Positions 42,096 through 51,105 of a stretch of 51,380 nt of DNA are shown here, in pieces. Below the pieces are notes generated by a model. It was not told where the DNA came from and searched no databases. It was given only the letters and a program-made list of their open reading frames with translations. Source of the stretch: Pontiellaceae bacterium B1224 (GTDB taxonomy: Bacteria > Verrucomicrobiota > Kiritimatiellia > Kiritimatiellales > Pontiellaceae). Both the position numbers and the translations under genes were made by a program. Positions within the stretch are counted from its first letter, which is position 1, and the number at the start of each line of letters is the position of its first letter. The stretch spans positions 1 through 51,380 of the forward strand of contig JAROBA010000039.1 in assembly GCA_029432815.1 (NCBI GenBank). The letters are read 5' to 3'.

Positions 42096-42134
42096 ATGAT
42101 TTCATGACGTCATATCATCGTTTCATCACATCAT
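42096..42134. promoter_or_regulatory. TCAT repeat array, candidate RHH operator/centromere
   Basis: TCAT starts at 42102, 42110, 42115, 42123 and 42131 (steps 8, 5, 8, 8), with an inverted ATGA at 42096 and a TGACGTCA palindrome in the middle. RHH proteins such as ParG and omega bind short boxes at 7-8-bp steps. It begins 22 bp upstream of the RHH start. Confidence 0.55.
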
Positions 42135-42305
42135 TCAAATGCAGATGAATTATTTCTTCCATTCAGGTGTCGAAACGGAAACAGGACTTAATTATCCCTA
42201 TTATAAACTCGCACCAGCTTTCGGTTGGGGTATTTTATCGGTTTGGAGACAAACGCGATTGCCGACCCACCAGTTAGGAATCACGAAAACGGCAAGGCAT
42301 GCAGT

Positions 42306-43355
42306 ATGACTGAAAACGAAACAAATGAACCCGTTTCAAGGCAGGTTCTGAACAGAATAATTCTGAAGTTCACCACCCCCCGGCGCGGAGCAGCCACCTG
42401 GCAGATGCTCAACACCCTGATACCCTACTTTGCCCTCTGGGCGTTGGCCATCTACTCATTTACAACCGATCTTTCAAATTGGTTTGGCATTCTGGCCATC
42501 CTGATCGCCGGTCCGTTTCTCGTGCGCATTTTCATTATCTTCCACGACTGTTGTCATTCATCTTACTTCAAATCCAAATGGGCCAACACGCTGGTCGGTT
42601 ATTTTACCGGGATTCTCACGCATACACCCTATCGCGATTGGGGCCAGGCGCATATCTATCATCATGCCACAGCAGGCAATCTTGACAAACGCGGAGTCGG
42701 CGACATCTGGACGCTGACAGTTGAAGAATACATTACGGCTCCAAGAGCCAAGCGAATCACCTACCGCATTTTCCGCCATCCGCTGTTCATGTTCGGGGTA
42801 GGCCCCTCCTATGTCTTTCTCGTTTTCCACCGCTTCTCACAGAAAGGGATTCAACACAAAGGGCGCCTCAGCGTTTACATTACCAATCTGGCCCTGCTGC
42901 TTCTTCTCCTGCTGGGCGGTGCAACCATCGGCTATAAAACCTATCTGGCCATTCAGCTGCCCATTGTTATAATTGCCGCTACTCTCGGCGTCTGGCTGTT
43001 CTACGTGCAGCATCAATACGAAGAGGTCTACTGGGAGCGCAACGATGTCCGCGATTCCCTCAAAGCCGCACTTGAAGGCAGCTCCTACTACAAATTGCCG
43101 AAAATTGCCCAGTGGTTCAGCGGCAATATCGGCCTCCACCATATTCACCACCTCAACCCCTCCATCCCGAACTACAACCTGCAACCCTGCCACGACGAAA
43201 TTCAGAAACTGCAGCACATTGAACCGATGGGTGTCCGCAAAAGCTTAAAATCGCTCTTTATCCACCTATGGGACGAAGACAACAAAAAACTCATCAGCTT
43301 CAAAGCGATGCGCCGCATCCGTTCCGCCCGACGGAAGAATAACGGGGAAGGCTAA
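42306..43355 (+). CDS. Membrane fatty acid desaturase
   Basis: 349 aa from ATG 42306. The three histidine boxes of the di-iron site are present: HDCCH near 107, HIYHH near 143 and HHIHH near 278, within a four-helix membrane layout (IPYFALWALAIYSF, FGILAILIAGPFLV and others). It resembles delta-12/omega-3-type acyl-lipid desaturases (FADS). It is divergent from the RHH-CHAD-ParA operon across about 230 bp. Membrane fluidity control is the likely role. Confidence 0.92.
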   Translation: MTENETNEPVSRQVLNRIILKFTTPRRGAATWQMLNTLIPYFALWALAIYSFTTDLSNWFGILAILIAGPFLVRIFIIFHDCCHSSYFKSKWANTLVGYFTGILTHTPYRDWGQAHIYHHATAGNLDKRGVGDIWTLTVEEYITAPRAKRITYRIFRHPLFMFGVGPSYVFLVFHRFSQKGIQHKGRLSVYITNLALLLLLLLGGATIGYKTYLAIQLPIVIIAATLGVWLFYVQHQYEEVYWERNDVRDSLKAALEGSSYYKLPKIAQWFSGNIGLHHIHHLNPSIPNYNLQPCHDEIQKLQHIEPMGVRKSLKSLFIHLWDEDNKKLISFKAMRRIRSARRKNNGEG

Positions 43356-43358
43356 ATC

Positions 43359-43412
43359 CAAGAACACGAAGAATACTGCTTCCGAATACGCTTCGTGAAC
43401 TTCGTGCTTTTG
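43359..43412. repeat. Inverted repeat element (AACACGAAG family)
   Basis: Arm 43359-43371 (CAAGAACACGAAG) and arm 43391-43412 (CTTCGTGAACTTCGTGCTTTTG) are near reverse complements. Located between the desaturase and DUF1456 genes. Confidence 0.7.
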
Positions 43413-43446
43413 TGTTTTACTCCCGATCTCGAAAGGAACTCACGAC

Positions 43447-43896
43447 ATGACCAATAACGATACCCTGCGCCGTCTGCGCTATGCCTTTAACATCAACGAT
43501 GCCCAAATGGCTGAAATCATCAACCTCACGGGGCGGGTCACCAAGGATGAAGAAGTCACAAGCTGGCTGAAACGCGAAGACGAAGCGGGTTATGCTGATC
43601 TCAAGGATTCCGATCTCTGTTGTTTTCTCGACGGATTGATCATTCAAAAACGCGGACCTCACCCCTCTGGCAGTGTTCCGAGACCACTTGAATTTCTTTC
43701 CAGCAATGAAGTCCTGAAAAAACTGCGCATTGCTCTGGAGCTTAAAGAAGAGGACGTGCTGGCCGTATTCAAAAAAGCCGATTTTAACGTCACCAAAGCC
43801 GAGCTTGGTTCCTTTTTCCGCAAAGAAGGCCACCGCAACTATCGCAAAGTTCCCGAACAGGTCCTTCGAAAATTTATCCACGGGCTGGGCGTTTAG
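43447..43896 (+). CDS. DUF1456 family protein (YehS-like)
   Basis: 149 aa. Two tandem DUF1456 units: TNNDTLRRLRYAFNINDAQMAEII and NEVLKKLRIALELKEEDVLAVF, each followed by a LGSFFRKEGHRNY-like segment (SWLKREDEAGY in the first). Function unknown, probably cytoplasmic. The start is preceded by AAAGGAACTCACG. The following 43897-44067 has no gene, only a possible hairpin near 44013-44042. Confidence 0.92.
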   Translation: MTNNDTLRRLRYAFNINDAQMAEIINLTGRVTKDEEVTSWLKREDEAGYADLKDSDLCCFLDGLIIQKRGPHPSGSVPRPLEFLSSNEVLKKLRIALELKEEDVLAVFKKADFNVTKAELGSFFRKEGHRNYRKVPEQVLRKFIHGLGV

Positions 43897-44067
43897 GAAG
43901 AGGTCACGGATCCCCCGTCCCCGCCTGATAGATGCCCTTTACCGGAGCGTCCCCCCAGCCCCCTCGTACGACCCAAGCTTTCATCGCATATATACCGATC
44001 CATACTAAAAGACGGCAAAGCGGGTGGTAGCCGCTTCGCTGCCCCAGGAGCGACGAGATGAGAGTAG

Positions 44068-44754
44068 CTAAATCATAAAGCGCCGGCGGATGAAGAGCAG
44101 TCCGCCACCAATCGCCGTAATCAATCCCAGCGTAGCCGGTTCAGGAACCGCAGCAATCGTAATGGCACTGATGCCTATATTCCCGTATGCTGTGTCCGAT
44201 ATAGCAGGCGCAGAAAAAACGATATCCATAGAATCGCCCAGGTTGTCGATACTGAAACCGACGGCGTAAACCGTGTGATCATTACTGTTACCATGAGTTG
44301 CAGTCTGCGAGCTGACACCGAGCGTAGCAGTCAACTCCTGAGTTGCCTTATACGAGCTGGCATAAAGCATCATTGAATAGTCGCCGACGGCCAAACCATC
44401 TACTGAAAAAGACAGGTATTGATCGGTATTAGTCAGCGGCTTAGCCTCCCAGTCACCTGATGCGCCCGTTGCTGAAGCCAACGGGTTTCCATCCGTCCAA
44501 CCGAACTGATGTGCACTGCCAGCCCACGAATCATGCGTGCCGGATACGGTCACCGCTGAAATAAAATCCACGCCCGATTTCTCATCACGATTCGCGACAC
44601 TGCCATCCCGACCCAGCATGACCCAGTCGGTCGCTCCTTCGGTCGTCAGGTTTACATCAACGGCCCCTGTGCTTTCTAATGATACGGAAGTAATGTCCGC
44701 ATAGGACATCGAGGCAAGTACCGCGCATGCCACCACTGTTATTCCTTTTTTCAT
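44068..44754 (-). CDS. PEP-CTERM sorted secreted protein
   Basis: 228 aa. Signal peptide (MKKGITVVACAVLASMSYA) and a C-terminal PEP-CTERM tail: VPEPATLGLI, a hydrophobic helix and RRRFM. The tail marks it for exosortase processing at the cell surface. The middle is beta-rich without a recognised domain (DWVMLGRDGSVANRDEKSG). It follows the LamG gene on the same strand 56 bp later and may share the LacI-controlled transcript. No exosortase is in the window. Confidence 0.88.
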   Translation of the reverse strand: MKKGITVVACAVLASMSYADITSVSLESTGAVDVNLTTEGATDWVMLGRDGSVANRDEKSGVDFISAVTVSGTHDSWAGSAHQFGWTDGNPLASATGASGDWEAKPLTNTDQYLSFSVDGLAVGDYSMMLYASSYKATQELTATLGVSSQTATHGNSNDHTVYAVGFSIDNLGDSMDIVFSAPAISDTAYGNIGISAITIAAVPEPATLGLITAIGGGLLFIRRRFMI

Positions 44755-44810
44755 TGCTGTCTCCTTTGTTTAGAAAGGCTCTCCGGTTCATGCCGAAGAG
44801 CCGTTAAATT

Positions 44811-46712
44811 TTAATCCTGAATATAAGCCCTATAGAATCCGCTATCACCCAGCAGCGCATTCGTGACGATAATTTTCGAATCGGTTCCGGCAACGTCCAT
44901 GACCACATTAGTCCAGGGACCGTTTACGAGATTTCCGGTTGCCTCAACACTGTAAAGGGCTCCGTAGCTGGTCTCGAATCTCAGTACAATCTCTGTTCCG
45001 TCCGAAACGATTTCAAAAGAAACATCACCCACTTCAGGATTGGGGTTCGTGTAATTCAACGGAACGATTGCAAACCCGCTGCAACCCGTGTATGCGGCAA
45101 CTTTGTTCCAGCCAATGGTGAGCGTATCGGCAACGGTTTCATCAGTCGTAAAACTGAACTTCGCCATAAAGTTCGTTGCATCGGAGGTAAAGACGTCGTT
45201 CGTGGCGGTTGTGATCTCTATACCATCGAACGAAAAAATTGCCTGCTGATCGTCGGCATCGCCTTTTCCCCAGACATACAAGCTGTATTCCGTACTTGCC
45301 TCCAGCTGACTGCTCAATCCGCCGATCGTAATATCCGAGTACCCTTTATGATAGATATATTCTTTCATGAGGGCCGCGCCCGCCCCGGTGTAGGTCGCAC
45401 CCGGGATATGGCTTCCTGCATAATTACTCAGATCAACGCTTATGCCGCCGTGCAGCATATTCTGAGCACCTTCGACGTTGGAGACGGCTCCATCACCAAT
45501 ATATTCCATGACCCCTGCAGCAACAAAATCGGCTACTGTTGCTGGAACATTTCCTCCGTCTGATGACTTGCCGAAATCCCAAAGAATGGGGCCTGCAGCA
45601 GGGAGCTCATATAAAACGCTGATCGGCAGAATAATTTCAGTGACTTCTGCATCACCCGTCACATTCCAGGCAATCGTCACAAACCCCGTTGCCGATTCAC
45701 CATCCTGCAAACCGGTAACGGCATTATCGAATGCAAACTCCAGAACCGTATTGGATGGACTCGGATCCACCAGCGTCAGCGGTGTGGTGTTGAGCAAAGT
45801 AAACGCTCCGGGATGGGATTCATCTGAAATAGAGACCGCGACTTCAACGTTCGTATCAGCAAGGTATGAGACCGAGACACTTCCTGTAATCATCGTCTCC
45901 GGCGAATATAAATTGAGCGAAATTTCATCTGAATCAACGAATACATCCGCCTGAGGAATATATAAATCCACCACCTCGGATGAGGATAGTGCATGATCAT
46001 AAAACTGAATGTTGTCATACAGAAAGTCTGCCTGACGGCCTAAAGGATTCTCGCGCGCATCAAAAATAAGCACTTGGCCAATCGCCTCCAGCATAACAGC
46101 CCCTGTTGCAGATGCTTCTTCAACTCCATCGACATAAAGCGTCAGAGTTGACGTAGCGCTGTCATACGTATACGTCAACAAATGCCACAACTGATCTAGT
46201 AGATTAATTGAGGGATTCGTGTCCTGAACAGTTACGGTGGTGTTAGGGCGGTAGAAACTAACCATGGTGCCATCCGTCCCATATTGAGACCGCATGGTCC
46301 AGCCCACACTATTCGCTTCACCCGAATTCACAACTTCATCCTGATAGCCCTTGCCGGCTAACTCATCCCACTTATTCCAACTACCGGTTGGACTCTTCAC
46401 CCACATCGAATAGGAAAAAGAAGATGGCGCATCAAATGTGTCTACATAGCCCGTATGGTTCGTGGCACTGTTGGTAACCCACATGTATCCTGCGGCCCCC
46501 GACAGATCCAGCGCATACCCGCTTCCGGTCGGTGTATCCACCGTAAACACAGGTGTCCCAGAGGTTACGCCGGAATGGTCAACGCCACTGGAACCGCTAT
46601 TGGTTAGTGACAAATCATCAAAGTTCCACTCCACCACTAACGCCGCCTGCGAAACACCGCTCATTGCGATGCCGATCAAGGTGGCCATCATTATTCTGTT
46701 CGTTCTTCTCAT
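44811..46712 (-). CDS. Secreted LamG (concanavalin-like) domain protein
   Basis: 633 aa from ATG 46712 with AGGAG upstream; signal peptide IMMATLIGIAMSGVSQA. Residues about 25-250 form a Laminin-G_3 fold (ALVVEWNFDDLSLTNSGSSG, FSYSMWVKSPTG, WHLLTYTYDSATSTLTLYVDGVEE, YDNIQFYDHALSSSEV). This fold often binds carbohydrate. The rest is beta-rich and ends with a 60-residue domain closing in GFYRAYIQD. An operator-like palindrome at 46863-46876 matches one beside the LacI gene. Confidence 0.87.
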   Translation of the reverse strand: MRRTNRIMMATLIGIAMSGVSQAALVVEWNFDDLSLTNSGSSGVDHSGVTSGTPVFTVDTPTGSGYALDLSGAAGYMWVTNSATNHTGYVDTFDAPSSFSYSMWVKSPTGSWNKWDELAGKGYQDEVVNSGEANSVGWTMRSQYGTDGTMVSFYRPNTTVTVQDTNPSINLLDQLWHLLTYTYDSATSTLTLYVDGVEEASATGAVMLEAIGQVLIFDARENPLGRQADFLYDNIQFYDHALSSSEVVDLYIPQADVFVDSDEISLNLYSPETMITGSVSVSYLADTNVEVAVSISDESHPGAFTLLNTTPLTLVDPSPSNTVLEFAFDNAVTGLQDGESATGFVTIAWNVTGDAEVTEIILPISVLYELPAAGPILWDFGKSSDGGNVPATVADFVAAGVMEYIGDGAVSNVEGAQNMLHGGISVDLSNYAGSHIPGATYTGAGAALMKEYIYHKGYSDITIGGLSSQLEASTEYSLYVWGKGDADDQQAIFSFDGIEITTATNDVFTSDATNFMAKFSFTTDETVADTLTIGWNKVAAYTGCSGFAIVPLNYTNPNPEVGDVSFEIVSDGTEIVLRFETSYGALYSVEATGNLVNGPWTNVVMDVAGTDSKIIVTNALLGDSGFYRAYIQD

Positions 46713-46862
46713 CGTTGCTCCTTTTCTTTCCTGTGCACCATGCATCAAACTGGTTTTCGGCAAACGGTTCAGTAGGTCCTGTCTCCCTTGGTAATTACGA
46801 ACCACACCCATCGAGTTAGACTGGTTTTATCACGTTGCCGTATATGGACAACTGACTTGAAA

Positions 46863-46876
46863 CTTAAGCATTTAAG
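46863..46876. promoter_or_regulatory. Candidate LacI-family operator upstream of the LamG gene
   Basis: CTTAAGCATTTAAG differs at two positions from the perfect palindrome at 49929-49942, and both are followed by AA and CCC. It lies about 150 bp upstream of the LamG start. Confidence 0.6.
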
Positions 46877-47011
46877 AAAACCCCAGGCGGCTTCGCAGCA
46901 ATATCGAAAAGCAGAATATGGTTTGGAACGCATAGCAACGAAGTTGCGCCGAATGAAGCAACTATTTGCTTCGAAATTTCGACATTCCTTACTCGTCATT
47001 CAATATTAAAA

Positions 47012-47040
47012 AAGGCCCCCTACGTATCGAAGGAGGCCTT
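47012..47040 (-). terminator. Rho-independent terminator after the GH3 gene
   Basis: A 10-bp stem AAGGCCTCCT/AGGGGGCCTT with one mismatch and a 9-bp loop; on the minus strand it runs into a T tract. It starts 27 bp beyond the GH3 stop. Confidence 0.85.
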
Positions 47041-47066
47041 AACGGGAGTTAGATGTAACGAGTGAC

Positions 47067-49790
47067 CTACAAAATCTGAACTCGGGCTGTACTACGGATA
47101 TCATCCGATGCCGCTCCGACCTGAATTTCGAACGGCCCTGACGGAACCACATACCGGTCCGCATCCACATCCCAATAGCGCAACGCGCTGGCTGGCAGGT
47201 CGAGTTCAACGATTTCAGATGCTCCCTTTTTGAGGAAGATTCGTTTGAAGCCAGCCAGACTTTTCTTCGCGTGCGGCACCGGAGAATTCAGATGCCGAAC
47301 GTAGAGCTGCACCACCTCTTCTCCATCAAATGAACCACTGTTTTCAACTCGAACACGCACTTTAATTTGGCCGTCTTTCCCCATTTTTTTCGCGGAGGTT
47401 TCGACGTCGCCATAGTTGAATTGCGTATAGCTCAAGCCGTATCCAAAGGCATAAAGCGGCTTGCCGATAAAATAGCGATAGGTTCGGTTTTCCATGGAAT
47501 AATCCGTAAACTCGGGCATGCCTTCCGTTGAACGGTAAAACGTAATCGGCAAACGCCCGGCCGGGTTATAATTCCCGAACAGCACATCGGCCACAGCGGT
47601 TCCGCCATTCTGACCGGGATACCACGCCTGAACGATCGCCGCCATTTTCTCCTGCGCGGTCGGGATGGAGATGGAACTCCCGCTCATGTTTACAAACACC
47701 ACCGGACGCCCCGTTTCCGCCAAGGCGTTCAACAGATCAATCTGTTGTTGCGGAAGCGAAATGAGTTTGCGGTCGCCTTTATCGAACCCTTGATAGGAGG
47801 TCCTCATTTCCTCGCCTTCAAGACGCGCACTCAGGCCACCGACAAACAGAACCAGATCCGCGTTTTTCGCGAGTGCAAGGGCTTCAGCGCCCTGCTCATC
47901 CATTACGCTGTAGGTTTCGTCCTGCTTCAGGCCTAAGGGGCACCCTTCTGCATAGGTAATCTCTACATCAGATCCAAGTTCGTTTTGAATGCCTTTTAAT
48001 GCCGTGATGGGGTTCGAAGGCTTCCCGGCATAATTCCCGAGCAGAGGTGTCACCGAATCGGCGTTCGGTCCGATGACGGCGATCCGGTTCAGCTTCGTTT
48101 TATCCAGCGGAAGCACGCCGTTGTTCTTCAGCAGAACCATCGACTTGCGCGCCGCCTCCAAGGACAAACGGCTATTCTCAGGGGTATTATTTTCCGATGC
48201 GGGAATATTCAGGTAGTCGCACTCTTCGGGAGAATCAAACAGCCCGAGCTTAAAGCGCGCCGTTAACACCCGGCTTAACGCAACGTCCACGTCTGCTTCT
48301 GTCAGCAGACCCTGCGTCACGGCTTCCGGAATATTCTGATACACCCCACCACAGTTTAAATCATTACCTGCCTGAATGCAGATCGCCGTCGCTTCGACCG
48401 GCGTCTCAACATATTTGTGATATTTATACACGTCGCGAATACCGCCGCAATCCGAGACCACATGCCCATCAAATCCCCATTGATCGCGCAGAAGATCCTG
48501 CAGCAAAAATTTGCTGGCCGGAGCCGGATTTCCATACACAGAATTATAGGCCGACATGATATTACCGACGCGCCCCTCTTTCACCGCACGTTCAAACTGC
48601 GGCAGATAGGTTTCATAGAGATCCCGCTCGGAGGGAACCGCATCAAATACATGGCGTAATTTTTCGGGACCGTTGTGCACCGCAAAATGTTTTGCGCAGG
48701 CCAGCGCCTTATAATACGTCGGATCATCGCCCTGAATTCCCTTAATAAACGCGACCCCGAGTTCACCGGATAAATAGGGATCTTCGCCATAGGTTTCCTG
48801 ACCGCGGCCCCACCGGGGATCTCTGAAAATATTAATATTCGGCGTCCAGAACGTAAGGCCGTAATAGCGCGCCGTATTCGGGTTCTTCGCACGGGCGCCG
48901 TTATTCTTGGCCCGTCCTTCCGTGGCAATGGTATCGGCAATCGTATGCATCATTTCCGCATCCCACATCGCCGCCATTCCGATCGCCTGCGGGAAGACCG
49001 TTGCATGACCCGCCCGGGCCACCCCGTGCAAACATTCGTTCCAGTAATCATACGCCGGTACACCGAGTCGCTTAATTTCCGTGGCCTTATTCACCAACTG
49101 GTTCGCTTTTTCGTCCAGCGACATACGACGCACGAGATCCGCCACACGCTCTGCCGTCGGAACCGACGCATCCGTATAGACAACGGGCTCGTTAATTTCC
49201 GGAATCGGATAGCTAGGCCCCGCCGGTTCCAAATCAGCCGCATTGACGCACGCCAGCACCACATCATCGCTCAAAACCCGGATGGCATTGACCTTCGCGG
49301 CATCGCTTTTGGTTTCGAATCGAATCTCAAGCGGGCCTTTAATCGAATCTTCCAGATGATAGACCGTTCCCTTCAGCACATATTCCGTACCGGAACCGAC
49401 TTCAGCAAAAATATCCAGATTCCTGGCGAGCACCGTATCCCCGGAAAAAACGTCGAACACCCGTTTTCCTGCCGCAGTGTGATAGGTTTCAGCAACATAA
49501 ATTTCAAGGTTATATTCCCCTTCAGGAAGTCCTTCCACCAACGCCGAAAATTCACGCCCGTAAATTTCCTCCACGTACATCTTTGGGTCCGTTGCATTGG
49601 CGACGCTCGCAAATTCGGACTTCGACAGCGAATGATGCTTCACCTCTCCGCGTATACGGATCGGTTGCCCGCACGAGGAATTTCCAATTTCATCGGCACT
49701 CGCCGGCGCTGAAACAAGGCCCGTCACAACAAGCGATAACGCGATGGCCCCCATGCGGCGGACACCCCGAACGTTAACTTTCATACTCAT
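47067..49790 (-). CDS. Secreted GH3 beta-glycosidase, probably beta-xylosidase/glucosidase
   Basis: 907 aa from ATG 49790 (AGGGG upstream), signal peptide MGAIALSLVVTGLVSAPASA. A malectin-like module (about 30-190) precedes the GH3 catalytic barrel: YDYWNECLHGVARAG, TFWTPNINIFRDPRWGRGQETYGEDP, KHFAVHNGPEKLRH and the nucleophile Asp in VVSDCGG. The C-terminal GH3 domain and an Fn3-like module (VQLYVRHLNSPVPHAKKSLAGFKR) follow. SDCGG and the RWGRGQETYGEDP segment are typical of the xylosidase clade. Divergent from lacI. Confidence 0.92.
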   Translation of the reverse strand: MSMKVNVRGVRRMGAIALSLVVTGLVSAPASADEIGNSSCGQPIRIRGEVKHHSLSKSEFASVANATDPKMYVEEIYGREFSALVEGLPEGEYNLEIYVAETYHTAAGKRVFDVFSGDTVLARNLDIFAEVGSGTEYVLKGTVYHLEDSIKGPLEIRFETKSDAAKVNAIRVLSDDVVLACVNAADLEPAGPSYPIPEINEPVVYTDASVPTAERVADLVRRMSLDEKANQLVNKATEIKRLGVPAYDYWNECLHGVARAGHATVFPQAIGMAAMWDAEMMHTIADTIATEGRAKNNGARAKNPNTARYYGLTFWTPNINIFRDPRWGRGQETYGEDPYLSGELGVAFIKGIQGDDPTYYKALACAKHFAVHNGPEKLRHVFDAVPSERDLYETYLPQFERAVKEGRVGNIMSAYNSVYGNPAPASKFLLQDLLRDQWGFDGHVVSDCGGIRDVYKYHKYVETPVEATAICIQAGNDLNCGGVYQNIPEAVTQGLLTEADVDVALSRVLTARFKLGLFDSPEECDYLNIPASENNTPENSRLSLEAARKSMVLLKNNGVLPLDKTKLNRIAVIGPNADSVTPLLGNYAGKPSNPITALKGIQNELGSDVEITYAEGCPLGLKQDETYSVMDEQGAEALALAKNADLVLFVGGLSARLEGEEMRTSYQGFDKGDRKLISLPQQQIDLLNALAETGRPVVFVNMSGSSISIPTAQEKMAAIVQAWYPGQNGGTAVADVLFGNYNPAGRLPITFYRSTEGMPEFTDYSMENRTYRYFIGKPLYAFGYGLSYTQFNYGDVETSAKKMGKDGQIKVRVRVENSGSFDGEEVVQLYVRHLNSPVPHAKKSLAGFKRIFLKKGASEIVELDLPASALRYWDVDADRYVVPSGPFEIQVGAASDDIRSTARVQIL

Positions 49791-49928
49791 ATTCCCCTCA
49801 CCCTTCATGTTTAAAAAAAATTGAGAACCCCTGATTTTCCATCTCTATCGAAAGAACTTACATATCGGATTCATGACGTTATGGCTTATGTATACATCTT
49901 GATAAACGCAGTGCCGAGCATTCGCCAA

Positions 49929-49942
49929 CTTAAACGTTTAAG
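49929..49942. promoter_or_regulatory. Candidate LacI-family operator, GH3-lacI intergenic region
   Basis: CTTAAACGTTTAAG is a perfect 14-bp palindrome with central CG, the usual form for LacI-family sites. It lies 71 bp before the lacI start and 138 bp before the GH3 start, so it may control both. Confidence 0.7.
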
Positions 49943-50013
49943 AACCCTTCTCCCTTCCCTTGAACCTCCGTATAGGCCTATGGTGTTGAACTGATCACAA
50001 ACAGGACATATCA

Positions 50014-51081
50014 ATGACCTCAGCTCATTCTGACGACAGGGATAAAAAAGAAAAACCGCAACGCCGGATTACGATGAAGGATATCGCCCGAGAACTCGGC
50101 ATCTCGCATGTTGCCGTCTCGTATGCCTTACGAAATCTCAACGAAGTATCAGAAGACACCCGGCAGCGGGTGCTGAAAAAAGCCGAAGAAATGGGCTATG
50201 TTTCCGATCCCTTGCTCTCGGTCCTGTCCCGTTACCGCTTAGACAGCAAAAACAAACCGATTCAGGCTGAATTAGCCTGGATTAATTCATGGGATCGTCC
50301 GGAAGAACTCTACGAACACGCCGAGTTTAAACTGTATTGGGACGGCGCGACCGCCAGCGCGAAACGTTTTGGTTTTGAACTCGTCAAATTCAATGCAGCC
50401 GAAATTCCATTGAAACGCCTCGAATCCATTCTTAAAGCCCGCAATATAAAAGGGATCTTAATGGCGCCGCTTGAAGCATCGGAGCTCGATTGGTCCACCT
50501 TTTCCTGGAACGACTTTGCAACCGTGCGTTTTGGAAGAACCATCCCCCAACCGGAAACACACTTTGTGAGCAGCGCTCAAATTAACAACACCATTCTGGC
50601 CTTCAACAAAACCCACGAACTGGGGTATCAACGAATTGGACTGGCTTGCGACTGGCTGAAATATCGTTTTTTCGGGATTGGATTTGCATGGGCTCAACAG
50701 CATGTATCAGTGGAACAACAACTCCCCACGCTTTCACTGGAACACACCGACAGCTTCGAAAAAAAGAAGCAGAAACTGAACAACTGGATAAAGAAAACCA
50801 ATCCAGACGCCATCATTACCGATTCTCCCGAACTCCCCCTAATGCTCGAAAACTTAGGATATCGGATTCCCGAAGACATTGGCCTCGCTACCCTCTCAAT
50901 TAACGATACCCCTATCGATACGGGCATTAACCAGGAGCCATTTGACATGGGCCGCGCAGCGGTTCGCCAGATCGTCGCGCTCCTATCCGAAAATAATTTC
51001 GGCCTCCCGGAAAACCGCCACGAAACCCTGATCGGCGGCACCTGGGTCGACGGCTCCATGCTCCCTCCTCGAAACACATAG
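50014..51081 (+). CDS. LacI family transcriptional regulator
   Basis: 355 aa with AGGA upstream. A 17-residue polar lead precedes the HTH (ITMKDIARELGISHVAVSYALRN, VSEDTRQRVLKKAEEMGY). The hinge is not the usual NPxARxL form but SDPLLSVLSRYR, a variant common in PVC bacteria. The sugar-binding domain is recognisable (GYQRIGLA, IPEDIGLATLSIND, FDMGRAAVRQIVALL) though weakly conserved. Likely controls the GH3, LamG and PEP-CTERM genes through the two CTTAA-type palindromes. Confidence 0.9.
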   Translation: MTSAHSDDRDKKEKPQRRITMKDIARELGISHVAVSYALRNLNEVSEDTRQRVLKKAEEMGYVSDPLLSVLSRYRLDSKNKPIQAELAWINSWDRPEELYEHAEFKLYWDGATASAKRFGFELVKFNAAEIPLKRLESILKARNIKGILMAPLEASELDWSTFSWNDFATVRFGRTIPQPETHFVSSAQINNTILAFNKTHELGYQRIGLACDWLKYRFFGIGFAWAQQHVSVEQQLPTLSLEHTDSFEKKKQKLNNWIKKTNPDAIITDSPELPLMLENLGYRIPEDIGLATLSINDTPIDTGINQEPFDMGRAAVRQIVALLSENNFGLPENRHETLIGGTWVDGSMLPPRNT

Positions 51082-51105
51082 AACAACGCCGCACACCTCC
51101 AGCGC

